Source: Algoriphagus limi (GTDB lineage Bacteria; Bacteroidota; Bacteroidia; Cytophagales; Cyclobacteriaceae). Taken from it: a stretch of DNA of 64,000 nucleotides. The translations under genes and the position numbers were made by a program. Location of the stretch: NCBI RefSeq assembly GCF_024919275.1, contig NZ_JANWGH010000001.1, positions 1,124,296 through 1,188,295 of the forward strand, read 5' to 3'. Positions 1 to 8,262 of this stretch are shown here, in pieces; the stretch's first letter is position 1; every line of letters starts with the position of its first letter. The notes under the pieces are model-generated. The model ran no database searches. It was given only the letters and a program-made list of their open reading frames with translations, and was not told where the DNA came from.

Positions 1-468
1 CCAACCTTTGTTTTTCATAGGGGAATGAAAAACCCCATTGTTTTTAATTCCTGTAGGCTCATTTTTATAAAGAGGAAGGATATAAAGGAGTCCTCCTATT
101 AAAGCCAAGCCAATACTCAGAAAAAGAAATAATCCAGGGTTTCCTTTTATGGGACTTATTACAGCAGCTTTTGCTAAAGGAAAACTATAATCATCCCAAA
201 TGACTTGATCCCATTTACTTTCCGCTTTGAGAACATCGTTATATCCTGCCATCAAGTCATTGTACTCTCCTACAAAAGCAAATGAGCTTGAATATTCCTT
301 CTCAAACATCGGACTTAGAATAGATCGCATTTGATCCTGGTGAATATCTTTAACATTTGAGACCATCTGATCTTCAGAAAGCTGATACTCCCCTAAAAAA
401 GGAATGACGGTAAAGGCAATCAATCCAATCAAAAAGAAGAATATTCCTAATCTTTGGGTCAACTTCAT
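1..468 (-). CDS. Membrane protein of unknown function, cut by the window edge
   Basis: Reading the minus strand from an ATG at 468, an open frame runs without a stop to base 1, giving the first 156 residues of a protein whose end lies outside the window. It has a hydrophobic segment at about residues 8-25 and another at about 114-136, with a roughly 85-residue polar, acidic loop between them, so it looks like a membrane protein with an exported loop. Its ATG overlaps the TGA of the upstream FAD-dependent oxidoreductase gene by four bases (ATGA), which suggests translational coupling. A redox partner role for that enzyme is inference from position only; the family is not recognised. Confidence 0.6.
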   Translation of the reverse strand, partial: MKLTQRLGIFFFLIGLIAFTVIPFLGEYQLSEDQMVSNVKDIHQDQMRSILSPMFEKEYSSSFAFVGEYNDLMAGYNDVLKAESKWDQVIWDDYSFPLAKAAVISPIKGNPGLFLFLSIGLALIGGLLYILPLYKNEPTGIKNNGVFHSPMKNKGW

Positions 469-1820
469 AGCTTTGCCGAAAATAGTTTTTGAATGAATGA
501 TCTCTTATTCAATTTCAGGGTTAGCCCTTTTTCCTTTGCATAGGCTTCCTGAATCGCTTGGATATACGGAGCGAAAAATTCCGGATCGAAATTGGCCTTA
601 TCCAAATTTTCAATCACTTGATTTCCTGTCCATTTTTCACCAATTGCCTGATCGAAAAAAGGATGGCTTAGTCGAAAACCAAAATTATTAATCCCAACAA
701 TTTGATCTTTGGAGTTTGTCAACATTCTAAAAGAGACTTTTCCTGAAACATGCTCCCAATAGAAACTGTGGTATTCTTGCTGAGTCCAATCAGCAGGAAC
801 ATGGCCATAGGTTTGATATTCTATATCCAAGAATTTGGCAGAATTAAACCAAACTCCTGGCTTATAAGGTACCGGTTCATTTAATAAATTATGGGCTAAT
901 GTTTCACCATGCATCCTACCTGTGTACCAAACTTGCTCGATTTTGCTTCTTCCCTCAGCAGGTGATTCATGAAATTCTGCACAATCTCCAATCGCGAAGA
1001 CGTCAGGAATATTGGTCCTAAAAAATGAATCAACCAAAATCCCTCTATTTGTTTGAAGTTCTGTATTCTTTAAAAACCCAATCTTTGGTGTCACACCTGC
1101 GGTTAAACCCACAAATTGGCAAGGAATCTCCTCCCCTTTACTTGTCCTAACAGCTCGAACCTTTCCCGATTCATCCGATAAAATTTCTTCAAGCTCAGTT
1201 TCCAATTTGAGCTCCATGTGATGTTCAAGAATATGCCTCCCCACTAATTCTGATTCTTCTTTCGGAAGAATATTTCTCCAAAAACCAGTTTCGCGAACTA
1301 TAAAAGTGACCGATATACCCTTGTAGGCTAGCATTTCGGCCATTTCTATTCCAATCAATCCTCCCCCAACAATCACGGCATGATTGACATCTGAGGAAGT
1401 GTTTTGTTCCATTAATTCCAGATCCTGTTTAGAGTAGAGACCTTGAACTCCTATCAAATCCTGACCAGGCCAACCGAACTTATTAGGCTGAGAACCAGTA
1501 GCTAAGACTAATTGATCATAAGCTAGTTTCTCACCACTTTGAAAGTGTAATTCTTTCCCTTGGAAATCTACTTTTTCAACCCATCCTTCTTTTAGGTCTA
1601 TTCTATTTTTTCCCCAAAACCAATTTTCATAAGGCTGAGTGTGCTCGAATTTCATATGGCCCATGAATACATACATGAGCGCTGTACGAGAGAAAAAATA
1701 TTTGCTCTCTCCAGAAATCACTGTAATTCTCACCGAATTACTTTGCTTTCGAAGATGTCTTGCGCAAGTGATTCCAGCTATTCCGTTCCCGAGAATGACT
1801 ATGTGTTTGGAGTTGTTCAT
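465..1820 (-). CDS. FAD/NAD(P)-dependent oxidoreductase (pyridine nucleotide-disulfide class)
   Basis: The 451-residue protein has the two-dinucleotide-fold layout of the ferredoxin/rubredoxin reductase, NADH oxidase and NirB-N family. Seen directly: an N-terminal FAD-binding GNGIAG at residues 11-16, an LATGSQP motif near 106-112, a second nucleotide-binding GGGLIG at 152-157, and the second FAD contact VFAIGDC at 274-280. About 170 residues follow, which is longer than a bare reductase core. There is no CxxxxC redox-active disulfide near the N-terminus. It probably passes electrons from NAD(P)H to a partner not identified here; the coupled downstream membrane protein is a candidate. The ATG at 1820 sits just before the Rossmann strand, as expected. 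Confidence 0.85.
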   Translation of the reverse strand: MNNSKHIVILGNGIAGITCARHLRKQSNSVRITVISGESKYFFSRTALMYVFMGHMKFEHTQPYENWFWGKNRIDLKEGWVEKVDFQGKELHFQSGEKLAYDQLVLATGSQPNKFGWPGQDLIGVQGLYSKQDLELMEQNTSSDVNHAVIVGGGLIGIEMAEMLAYKGISVTFIVRETGFWRNILPKEESELVGRHILEHHMELKLETELEEILSDESGKVRAVRTSKGEEIPCQFVGLTAGVTPKIGFLKNTELQTNRGILVDSFFRTNIPDVFAIGDCAEFHESPAEGRSKIEQVWYTGRMHGETLAHNLLNEPVPYKPGVWFNSAKFLDIEYQTYGHVPADWTQQEYHSFYWEHVSGKVSFRMLTNSKDQIVGINNFGFRLSHPFFDQAIGEKWTGNQVIENLDKANFDPEFFAPYIQAIQEAYAKEKGLTLKLNKRSFIQKLFSAKL

Positions 1821-1846
1821 GAATGAAAGAGATTCTCAAAGATAAT

Positions 1847-2608
1847 CTATTCATTAAGACTCCAGTCATAATCCAAATGACTGATTCGAGCATTCGTTGA
1901 AATGCGTGTTTGACTATACTTATTAAGGAAGTCTATCAAGCTTCCTTTTTTGGTAAAATCACCTTTAAACCAAGAAAAAATCGAAGAAATTTCTAGACGA
2001 TCCCTGCTTATCTTATTTCGTTGGGAATCATTGATGAAGCGCTCGGTCACAAATTCCAATTGTTCTTCCAGTTTTTCAGGAACAAAAGCCTGATTTAATA
2101 ATGGCGGACAGGAAACGGAAGCACAATTTATTGCAAAATGAATCCGTGGCTCTTCAAATTCTTTTCTGAGAATACTGTGCTCAATTTCATCCAGACTGGT
2201 TTTCCGACCATTGATTTCAAAAAATTCATAATGCCAGACATCATTTACTAAAGGGATTTTGAGTTTTGGCCCCAAGTCTCGGATACTTTTTACAGGATAA
2301 TTGTCAACAATTAATTTGACAGTGAAGGCATTGTAAGCATTGATCCAATATGCCAGTTGCTCAGCCTCAGTCCATGAATTTCGATCAGGAGCATTAGCGC
2401 TCAAGAGGTCTAGGTAAGTTTCCAGTTTAGCTTTTTCTTGGATAAACCCTTTGTAATCCACCATTCCATTTGGCTTTACATGAGCATTCAACAATTCATC
2501 CCAAAAAGTATGGTCTGGAGGAGTAGATCCTTGGCCACCTAAACTAGATTGGCCACAGGAAAAAAGAAATGTTGACAAAATGAAAAGAAATGCAAATGGA
2601 AATTTCAT
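1847..2608 (-). CDS. DUF547-domain lipoprotein
   Basis: The most likely start is the ATG at 2608, because it opens directly onto a lipoprotein signal peptide ending in LFSC with the lipidated Cys about 18 residues in. The frame stays open for 31 more codons upstream, but that stretch is basic, unlike a signal peptide, and overlaps the rhodanese gene. The body resembles the DUF547 family: a YWINAYNAFTVKLI stretch, a FEINGRK segment, and a conserved INCASVSCPPL segment. The biochemical role of DUF547 is not established; members are often exported. It lies 62 bases after the rhodanese gene on the same strand. Confidence 0.8.
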   Translation of the reverse strand: MKFPFAFLFILSTFLFSCGQSSLGGQGSTPPDHTFWDELLNAHVKPNGMVDYKGFIQEKAKLETYLDLLSANAPDRNSWTEAEQLAYWINAYNAFTVKLIVDNYPVKSIRDLGPKLKIPLVNDVWHYEFFEINGRKTSLDEIEHSILRKEFEEPRIHFAINCASVSCPPLLNQAFVPEKLEEQLEFVTERFINDSQRNKISRDRLEISSIFSWFKGDFTKKGSLIDFLNKYSQTRISTNARISHLDYDWSLNE

Positions 2609-2670
2609 GGCCTTTCGAAGATTATAATTGCCTGTTTTGAAATAATCACGAGTTGATTTTTCGGAACCGA

Positions 2671-3177
2671 TCAGTAAACCTTTTCTCCTTTTTCTAGCCA
2701 AATGGACCAGGCTAAATTGTAAGTATGAACTCGGGTTGTTTTTCCTGATTGGTCATAGACGTTTCTTCCATCATTGACCCATTGAAAAATTCCACCATAC
2801 AAATTGTAAACTTGAAATCCCTTTTCAGTTAGCTTCTTACCGATATCCTGCGATCTTGCTCCCACTGTACAATAAACCAAAACAGGTTTTTCGGGATCCA
2901 ATTGATCAAGCTGGGACATTGAAAAATTATCATACCCTACATTTATTGCACCTTCCAAATGGCTTACTTCAAATTCTTCCTTTTCCCTTGTATCTAAAAC
3001 CTGAAAATCAGCCAAGCTTTTGATTTCTTTAGGTTTTAAGACAGGAAATTCCTCATCATAAAGGCCATTTAACAAGGTCTTGTATGCAATAGATTGAGCT
3101 AAAAGTGATTGCCCTAAAACAAAAAAAGTGGCAATAAGACACAGTCGAATGACCCGTGAATTCATTTTTTTGATCAT
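2671..3177 (-). CDS. Exported rhodanese-like domain protein
   Basis: A 168-residue protein with a signal peptide (cleavage near the LLAQS at about residue 28) followed by one rhodanese domain. The active-site loop CTVGARS starts with Cys103, matching the CxxGxRS type of single-domain sulfurtransferases. The LDTREKEEFEVSHLEGAINV segment at 61-80 is the typical rhodanese CH2A-like region. The protein is predicted to act outside the cytoplasm, moving sulfane sulfur or serving as a redox-sensing thiol; the acceptor is unknown. A second ATG four codons in (3165) is a possible start. It sits 33 bases after the Crp/Fnr regulator gene and shares its strand. Confidence 0.85.
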   Translation of the reverse strand: MIKKMNSRVIRLCLIATFFVLGQSLLAQSIAYKTLLNGLYDEEFPVLKPKEIKSLADFQVLDTREKEEFEVSHLEGAINVGYDNFSMSQLDQLDPEKPVLVYCTVGARSQDIGKKLTEKGFQVYNLYGGIFQWVNDGRNVYDQSGKTTRVHTYNLAWSIWLEKGEKVY

Positions 3178-3210
3178 AGGGAGAAAACTGGAAAAATCTA
3201 AAGAAGGTTC

Positions 3211-3927
3211 TTAAGAAGCGTAAAAATCAGAAAGTCTTGCCAAAGCTCGCTTATCCTTAATGATGATTTTTTTACCCTCAAACTCGATAAGATTGTCCTT
3301 TTTAAACTCAGAAAGCAATCGAATTACTGACTCTGTCGCAGTACCCACAATTCCGGCTATTTCTTCTCTACTCAATACCAAATCAATTTTTTGAGATTCA
3401 TCACCTTCTACTCCATAGCTACTTGCCAAAAACAGAAGTGTATATGCCAAACGCTCACGAATACTTTTTTGTGTTGCATCTGTAAGCTTTTCCTCCATGA
3501 TATTCAATTCATGGCTCAGTTGCTTCGTGACTCTTTTGAAGAATGGCGTATTGCTGAAAAGGGTATTTAAAAAAGCTTCTCTTGGGATAAAACAAATCTT
3601 CGCATCCTCAACAATCATCGCTGAGTTGGTGTAATTCTCCTCACCAAGTAAGGCCGAATAACCTAGGAAATCACCACTTTTTGCCAGGTGAATGATTTGG
3701 TCTTTTCCATTGGAAGCAGTCTTATAAACCTTTACTACTCCGGAATTAATACAGAAAATCCCAAGAGGCTTTGTTCCTTCATAATAAAGGATCTGCCCTT
3801 TACGGTGAGAGATTAAATTTTTATTTGTGGAGATCGTACAGATATGAGTTTCTGAAAGATCAGCCAAAAGCGAATGTTTACGGCTAGCGCAAAGTTCACA
3901 GGGAAGATTATGTACTGTACTCGACAT
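3211..3927 (-). CDS. Crp/Fnr family transcriptional regulator with N-terminal cysteines
   Basis: The 238-residue protein has a cyclic-nucleotide-binding-type beta-roll at about 35-125 and a C-terminal winged helix with helix-turn-helix LSREEIAGIVGTATESVIRLL at roughly 185-205. Cysteines at 10, 13 and 30 precede the beta-roll, with others at 59 and 112. This spacing recalls the iron-sulfur-binding Cys set of FNR, although it does not match E. coli FNR exactly. Oxygen or redox sensing is therefore plausible but inferred. The downstream rhodanese and nearby FAD oxidoreductase would suit a redox regulon. No FNR-type operator was found in the immediate upstream sequence. Confidence 0.85.
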   Translation of the reverse strand: MSSTVHNLPCELCASRKHSLLADLSETHICTISTNKNLISHRKGQILYYEGTKPLGIFCINSGVVKVYKTASNGKDQIIHLAKSGDFLGYSALLGEENYTNSAMIVEDAKICFIPREAFLNTLFSNTPFFKRVTKQLSHELNIMEEKLTDATQKSIRERLAYTLLFLASSYGVEGDESQKIDLVLSREEIAGIVGTATESVIRLLSEFKKDNLIEFEGKKIIIKDKRALARLSDFYAS

Positions 3928-3984
3928 AGCGGGGTATTTCTTATTGCCTAAAAGTTAAAAAAAGAATGAGGAAAATCATAGAAA

Positions 3985-4464
3985 TCAACTACAAATTGGT
4001 GGTTTTGGGACATCTTTTTCTTGTGAAAATTTATTCTCTGCTTCATGATATTGGAGAAAAATATGACTAAATCCATTAGAAAGGATAAGAAAAGAAGATT
4101 TCAATTGATGGTGATAAACACTTGCTTGCTCTAAGGTTTTTTGGTTAATGGGAATTTTCGGGGCTTTGCATTCAATTAAAAGGTAGGGATCTCCCAACTG
4201 ATCTCGAATCAATACATCGGTTCTCTTTTGTAAACGATTATAAATCAGACCCTTTTCTGTTGAAATCAAACCCTTGGGGAAACCGTGCTTTCCCACAAGA
4301 AAATGTATCCAATGCTGCCTTACCCATTCTTCCGGTGTAAGTACCAGATCTTTTTTTCTTACCGAATCAAAAATCCACAGTTTATCTTCTTTCCAAGACA
4401 ATCTTGGATTGAAGCTAGGCAAATTTAAAGGTGGAAATTTCTCCTCAAATTCTTTTTGATTCAT
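3985..4464 (-). CDS. HsdR N-terminal-like (PD-(D/E)XK) domain protein, stand-alone
   Basis: This small protein matches the type I restriction enzyme R subunit N-terminal domain (HSDR_N_2) that occurs alone in many Bacteroidota. The nuclease-type motif is visible: Asp83 in KRTDVLI, then Glu98 and Lys100 in LLIECKAPK, giving the D...ExK triad. An EQASVYHHQL segment follows, as in the family. No HsdM, HsdS or helicase is nearby, so classical restriction is unlikely, and the true role is unknown. The start is set at the ATG at 4464 (MNQKEF); the frame also opens from a TTG two codons earlier. It stands between the HhH protein and the Crp/Fnr gene on the same strand. Confidence 0.75.
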   Translation of the reverse strand: MNQKEFEEKFPPLNLPSFNPRLSWKEDKLWIFDSVRKKDLVLTPEEWVRQHWIHFLVGKHGFPKGLISTEKGLIYNRLQKRTDVLIRDQLGDPYLLIECKAPKIPINQKTLEQASVYHHQLKSSFLILSNGFSHIFLQYHEAENKFSQEKDVPKPPICS

Positions 4465-4491
4465 GCTCAAAGATGAATCATTGATTTGATT

Positions 4492-5157
4492 TTAAAAAGC
4501 TAAATAGGGGCTCAATTTGTCAACCCATTCTTTCTCAAAAATTTTAATTTTTAATAAATCTTCAGGACCCAAAAAAGCTCCATGCTGATTTCGAAAGGCA
4601 ACCAACACTTTTGCCTGTCCATAACTTACATAAGGATGTTTGGCTAATTCAGTGACATCGATAGTATTGATAGGCACTTTACTTTTAATTTTCCCATCAA
4701 ACTCAAAATATTCCCAGACTCGATTAGCTACTTCAGGTTTTACCCCATAGACATCAAGCAATTGATCAGGTTTAAAAAACCCTCCTAATGCTTGCTCAAA
4801 TTTGATGATTCTTCCAGCTAGGCTTGGTCCTATTCCTGGTACAATCTGTAGTGTTATCGAGTCCGCCTCGGAAAAAGGTATACGCTTGATACCCGAAATG
4901 GAAAAAGAAGCGGTATCATTCGGAATCTGGATCGGATACGGAGACTCCAGTAAAACAAAGCCCTTATCTGCCAAACTATCTACTAAAAATTGTATTTCGC
5001 TTTCTATTTCAGCGTCAGAGTAAGCTTTCATTCTCTGAAAGATCTGGGGCATAAAAGCCAATAGGGCCAGAAGTGGAACCACAAGAAGAAATCCTCTAGA
5101 CTCCTTTCTTGAAAAACCGAGTTCACGCTTTAGGTGGTAAAAAATTCTCGACAACAT
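4492..5157 (-). CDS. Membrane-anchored helix-hairpin-helix (ComEA-like) protein
   Basis: The 221-residue protein has a single membrane segment at about residues 23-40 and then two or more helix-hairpin-helix DNA-binding motifs. The first centres on LQIVPGIGPSLAGRIIKFEQ (with the GIGPSLAGRI hairpin). A second, INTIDVTELAKHPYV, and a third, LLKIKIFEK, follow in the C-terminal half. This resembles ComEA-type extracytoplasmic DNA-binding proteins, which act in DNA uptake in other bacteria; no other competence gene is present, so an uptake role is not shown. It is transcribed divergently from hemA, with 173 bases between the two start codons. Confidence 0.8.
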   Translation of the reverse strand: MLSRIFYHLKRELGFSRKESRGFLLVVPLLALLAFMPQIFQRMKAYSDAEIESEIQFLVDSLADKGFVLLESPYPIQIPNDTASFSISGIKRIPFSEADSITLQIVPGIGPSLAGRIIKFEQALGGFFKPDQLLDVYGVKPEVANRVWEYFEFDGKIKSKVPINTIDVTELAKHPYVSYGQAKVLVAFRNQHGAFLGPEDLLKIKIFEKEWVDKLSPYLAF

Positions 5158-5304
5158 TCACAAAATAGATTTATTCAATAACGTATAAGTTAAGAATATT
5201 GGAATTCAATTCAAAAAATCCGGAACTTTGCAACTCCTTAATTTAGACAGTTTCTAAATTAACTCTTAGATGACTTAAATCACAAAATTGGGGAAGTTGT
5301 CTAT

Positions 5305-5312
5305 TAATTTTG
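5305..5312 (+). promoter_or_regulatory. Possible -7 promoter element for hemA
   Basis: The eight bases TAATTTTG match the Bacteroidota -7 consensus TAnnTTTG exactly and end 18 bases before the hemA ATG at 5331. A TTG at 5288-5290 is too close for a standard -33 element, so only half of the promoter is convincing. Confidence 0.35.
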
Positions 5313-5330
5313 CATTGCAAGAAAAATTCC

Positions 5331-6602
5331 ATGCAGGTAAAGTTCAACGCATTTAGTTTATCACACAAAACTGCTCCAGTACAGATCCGTGAATTGATTT
5401 CCTTGGATGACCAAGCGATTCACAGTATCCATCTAAAACTGAAAGAAATCTTCAATCTATCTGAGGTGTTGATTCTTTCTACCTGTAATCGTACGGAGGT
5501 TTATTATTCCCATGAAGAAACCATCAATGAAGAAATCATCAAATTGATCGGTTTAGAAAAAGGGATTTCCGATGTAGAAAACTATTTGGAGTATTTTGAA
5601 CTTTTCCAGAATGACTTAGCAGCCATTGAGCATTTGTTTAGAGTTTCTGTAGGACTAGAAGCTCAAGTGGTTGGTGATATTCAAATCGCAAATCAAGTTA
5701 AGCGAGCTTATCAAACATCCGTTGATTTGGATATGGCCGGACCATTTTTGCATAGGCTCATGCACACAGTCTTTTTTACTAATAAGCGGGTAGTGCAAGA
5801 AACTGCTTTCCGTGATGGTGCGGCATCTTTGTCTTATGCCACAATCGAACTCATCGAAACAATCACTTCTAATACTTATCAACCAAGAATCCTTTTGATT
5901 GGCTTGGGAGAGATTGGAGAAGATGTAGCCAAAAACATGGTTTATCTTCCGGATTCGAAGGTTATGATTTCCAATAGAACCATTTCTAAATCCGAAGCTA
6001 TTGCCGCAGAAATGGGTTTTGAAGTAATTCCTTTTGAAAATGTCGAAGAAGCGATAGATGAAGCAGATGTGATTGTTTCATCAATTCAAAGGAATGAACC
6101 ATTCATAACAAAGGAGCTTATAAGTCAATATAATATTCAGTCCTATAAGCTTTTGGTCGACCTATCAGTACCAAGATCTATTGAAACTTCTGTAGAGGAA
6201 GTTCCAGGTGTTATCTTATATAATGTAGATAATATCCGGAGCAAGGCTTCAGAAGCGCTTGATAATAGACTAGCTTCCATCCCACAGGTTGAAAATATTA
6301 TTACCGAGGCTATCCGGGATTTCCAAGATTGGAAAAAGGAGATGATGGTATCTCCTACTATTAACAAGCTAAAGCAATCGCTGGAGCAAATCCGTCTGGA
6401 AGAGCTTTCTAGATACATGAAAAATGCCAGTGAGGAGGAATATGCAGTGATGGACAAAATCACCAAAAGTATGATGCAAAAAGTCCTCAAAGTTCCAGTG
6501 ATTCAATTAAAGAATGCTTGTAGAAGAGATGAGGCTGAGGAAATGATCGAAATTATATCAGACATCTTTGATCTTGATCGAGTTAAAACCGATAAAAACT
6601 AA
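5331..6602 (+). CDS. hemA: Glutamyl-tRNA reductase
   Basis: The protein reduces glutamyl-tRNA(Glu) with NADPH to glutamate-1-semialdehyde, the first committed step of C5-pathway tetrapyrrole synthesis. It carries the catalytic-Cys motif STCNRTE with Cys52, the GLEAQVVGD segment of the catalytic domain, an NADPH-binding LLIGLGEIGEDVA stretch near 189-201, and the C-terminal helical dimerisation region. The total of 423 residues is normal. The start is the ATG at 5331 (MQVKFNAF); the frame continues upstream only to a TTG at 5310, which would lie inside the putative -7 element. hemL, the next enzyme, is 15 kb away on the other strand, so the pathway is not one operon here. Confidence 0.95.
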   Translation: MQVKFNAFSLSHKTAPVQIRELISLDDQAIHSIHLKLKEIFNLSEVLILSTCNRTEVYYSHEETINEEIIKLIGLEKGISDVENYLEYFELFQNDLAAIEHLFRVSVGLEAQVVGDIQIANQVKRAYQTSVDLDMAGPFLHRLMHTVFFTNKRVVQETAFRDGAASLSYATIELIETITSNTYQPRILLIGLGEIGEDVAKNMVYLPDSKVMISNRTISKSEAIAAEMGFEVIPFENVEEAIDEADVIVSSIQRNEPFITKELISQYNIQSYKLLVDLSVPRSIETSVEEVPGVILYNVDNIRSKASEALDNRLASIPQVENIITEAIRDFQDWKKEMMVSPTINKLKQSLEQIRLEELSRYMKNASEEEYAVMDKITKSMMQKVLKVPVIQLKNACRRDEAEEMIEIISDIFDLDRVKTDKN

Positions 6603-6619
6603 TATTCAATAGCAAAAAG

Positions 6620-6655
6620 AAAAAGACCAAGGAATCCCCATTCTTTGGTCTTTTT
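6620..6655 (+). terminator. Intrinsic terminator after hemA
   Basis: A 16-pair stem (6620-6635 with 6640-6655, one G-T pair) closes a CCCC loop. The 3' arm ends in five T residues and the 5' arm begins with five A residues, so it could stop transcription in either direction. It lies 17 bases after the hemA stop. Confidence 0.8.
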
Positions 6656-6676
6656 GTGTCTAAATGATCCAGTTCG

Positions 6677-8248
6677 ATGCAAACAAAAGACATCTTAAAA
6701 AACCTATTTTCCCTGTCTTTTATCCTTTCAGCTACACTTTCTTGGGCTCAAACTTGGGAAGTGTATGATGCAGAACTGAATCTTAAAAACAGACTTCTTT
6801 ATCAGGACATTACTCTTTTGAGCGAAGATGTACGAATTGGAAAAACGGAGGAAGGTTTTTTTCTATTGAATTCTAACTTCGAGAAGTCTGTCTCACTTGA
6901 AGGAAAAGAAATCTACCAGTATTTAGCTCCTTGGATTTTGGTAAAGAATGAATCTGGAATTGGAGCTTATCATGAATATGGCCAAAAAGTCCTCGAACTG
7001 AAATACGATGAAGTAGAGGTGTTTTTTAATTTATTATTAGCCAAAAAAGGTAATGAATACTGGGTTTATGAGCGCGGAAAAGGAACTACTCGTTCTTTGG
7101 GAATTCTTGAAGAAGCTTATATAGGAAGCCGAGGACAAGTCATCACCAAGCGAAATGGTCAGTACTTCCTTCCCCTTACATCGATTTCACACCAGGCATT
7201 TGACCTAATCCAAGACCATGGAGGAGATTATTTGTTAGCAAAAAATCAGAATGGTTACGGCCTGATCAATATGGAAGGAAGGATCGTTCTAGACTTAGTT
7301 ATTGATACACTCCTTCATACTCGAGGAAATTTTTACTATGGCTTCGATGAGGACCAATATCTTTTGGTTGAGGGAGATCCGATCAAGGCCAATGTTCGTT
7401 ACAACAGTTTCCATAAAATTACTTTTGAGGATGGATTAATGCTGGAATATATCCATGGGAAACTTCGGCGAATAATGAAGGAAGACGGGATCCTATTGGA
7501 TGATGTCGGAATGACCGAGGTGAAGCTTTTAGAACAAGACCTTTATTCAATCAAATATCGAGACGATAAATTAGGCCTTTTAGGAAGAAACGGTTGGCTC
7601 GTCACTCCCACTGATAGTATTGCAGAAATAAAAAAGGGGTCAAGCGGCTTTTTCCCTGCATTATCCCTAAATGGAAAGTGGGGGTTCATAAACTCAAATG
7701 GTGAATGGCTCATAGCACCTGGTTTTGAAGGAGTTCAGGCTTTCGAAAATGAGCACGCACCATTTCGAAGTGGAAATTATTGGGGATTAATTGATAAATC
7801 CGGGAATAGGAAAATTTCTCCGGAATGGGAAGAAATCAATATTACTAATGATGGAATTGCTCTAGCTAAAAAATCCGGCAAAATCTTTTTACTCAATACA
7901 CAGGGAAACCAAATTGATGAAGAAGGATTCGAAAAAATCTGTCGACTCCCTAATGGTTTACTCCTTGCAAAAAAAGGAGAAAAGACTGGACTTATTTCGA
8001 ATAATGGTGAGGTTAAATTATCACCAATTTTTGACCGGCTAATCCCTGAAGGACAGTTTGGATATCAAGCTAGCAAGGATGGGAAATCAGGTTTAGTTTC
8101 TGAAGAAGGCGAAAACCTAATCCCAATAGCTTATGAGGCTATTCTCTATGATGAATTTGAAAATTTGATTTTGGCAAAAAGTGCTTATGAACCAATAATT
8201 TTAATAGAAGAAGAAAGCAGCAAAAAGAAAAGAAAAAAGGGGCAATAA
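6677..8248 (+). CDS. Exported WG-repeat protein
   Basis: A 523-residue protein with a signal peptide ending near SWAQ at about residue 25. Its body is built from repeats of the WG type, each around 30-50 residues with a W/YG-(L/F)-I/L-x-x-x-G-x pattern. Examples are KWGFINSNGEWLIAP, YWGLIDKSGNRKISP, KTGLISNNGEVKLSP and KSGLVSEEGENLIP. The C-terminus is strongly basic (KKKRKKGQ). WG-repeat proteins are common in Bacteroidota; their ligand is unknown, and a repeat-based binding surface is inferred. It lies directly after the hemA terminator, so it is probably transcribed on its own. It ends inside a bidirectional terminator shared with floA. Confidence 0.8.
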   Translation: MQTKDILKNLFSLSFILSATLSWAQTWEVYDAELNLKNRLLYQDITLLSEDVRIGKTEEGFFLLNSNFEKSVSLEGKEIYQYLAPWILVKNESGIGAYHEYGQKVLELKYDEVEVFFNLLLAKKGNEYWVYERGKGTTRSLGILEEAYIGSRGQVITKRNGQYFLPLTSISHQAFDLIQDHGGDYLLAKNQNGYGLINMEGRIVLDLVIDTLLHTRGNFYYGFDEDQYLLVEGDPIKANVRYNSFHKITFEDGLMLEYIHGKLRRIMKEDGILLDDVGMTEVKLLEQDLYSIKYRDDKLGLLGRNGWLVTPTDSIAEIKKGSSGFFPALSLNGKWGFINSNGEWLIAPGFEGVQAFENEHAPFRSGNYWGLIDKSGNRKISPEWEEINITNDGIALAKKSGKIFLLNTQGNQIDEEGFEKICRLPNGLLLAKKGEKTGLISNNGEVKLSPIFDRLIPEGQFGYQASKDGKSGLVSEEGENLIPIAYEAILYDEFENLILAKSAYEPIILIEEESSKKKRKKGQ

Positions 8249-8262
8249 GCCCCTTATTTTTT
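8237..8262. terminator. Bidirectional terminator overlapping both convergent stop codons
   Basis: The arms 8237-8243 and 8249-8255 (AAGGGGC and GCCCCTT) close a five-base AATAA loop. Six T residues follow (8257-8262) and a long A run precedes the stem, so the hairpin has a T tract on both strands. The loop and 3' arm contain the stop codons of the WG-repeat gene (8246-8248) and floA (8254-8256). Confidence 0.8.

Noticed and set aside
2609..2701. 31-codon extension of the DUF547 lipoprotein
   Set aside because: It is basic, hides the lipoprotein signal and overlaps the rhodanese gene by 31 bases; the ATG at 2608 explains the protein better.
3985..4464. Type I restriction-modification locus
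   Set aside because: Only an HsdR N-terminal-like domain is present; no HsdM, HsdS or helicase part exists nearby.
4492..5157. Competence (com) gene cluster
   Set aside because: A single HhH membrane protein is present without ComEC, pilus or DprA genes.
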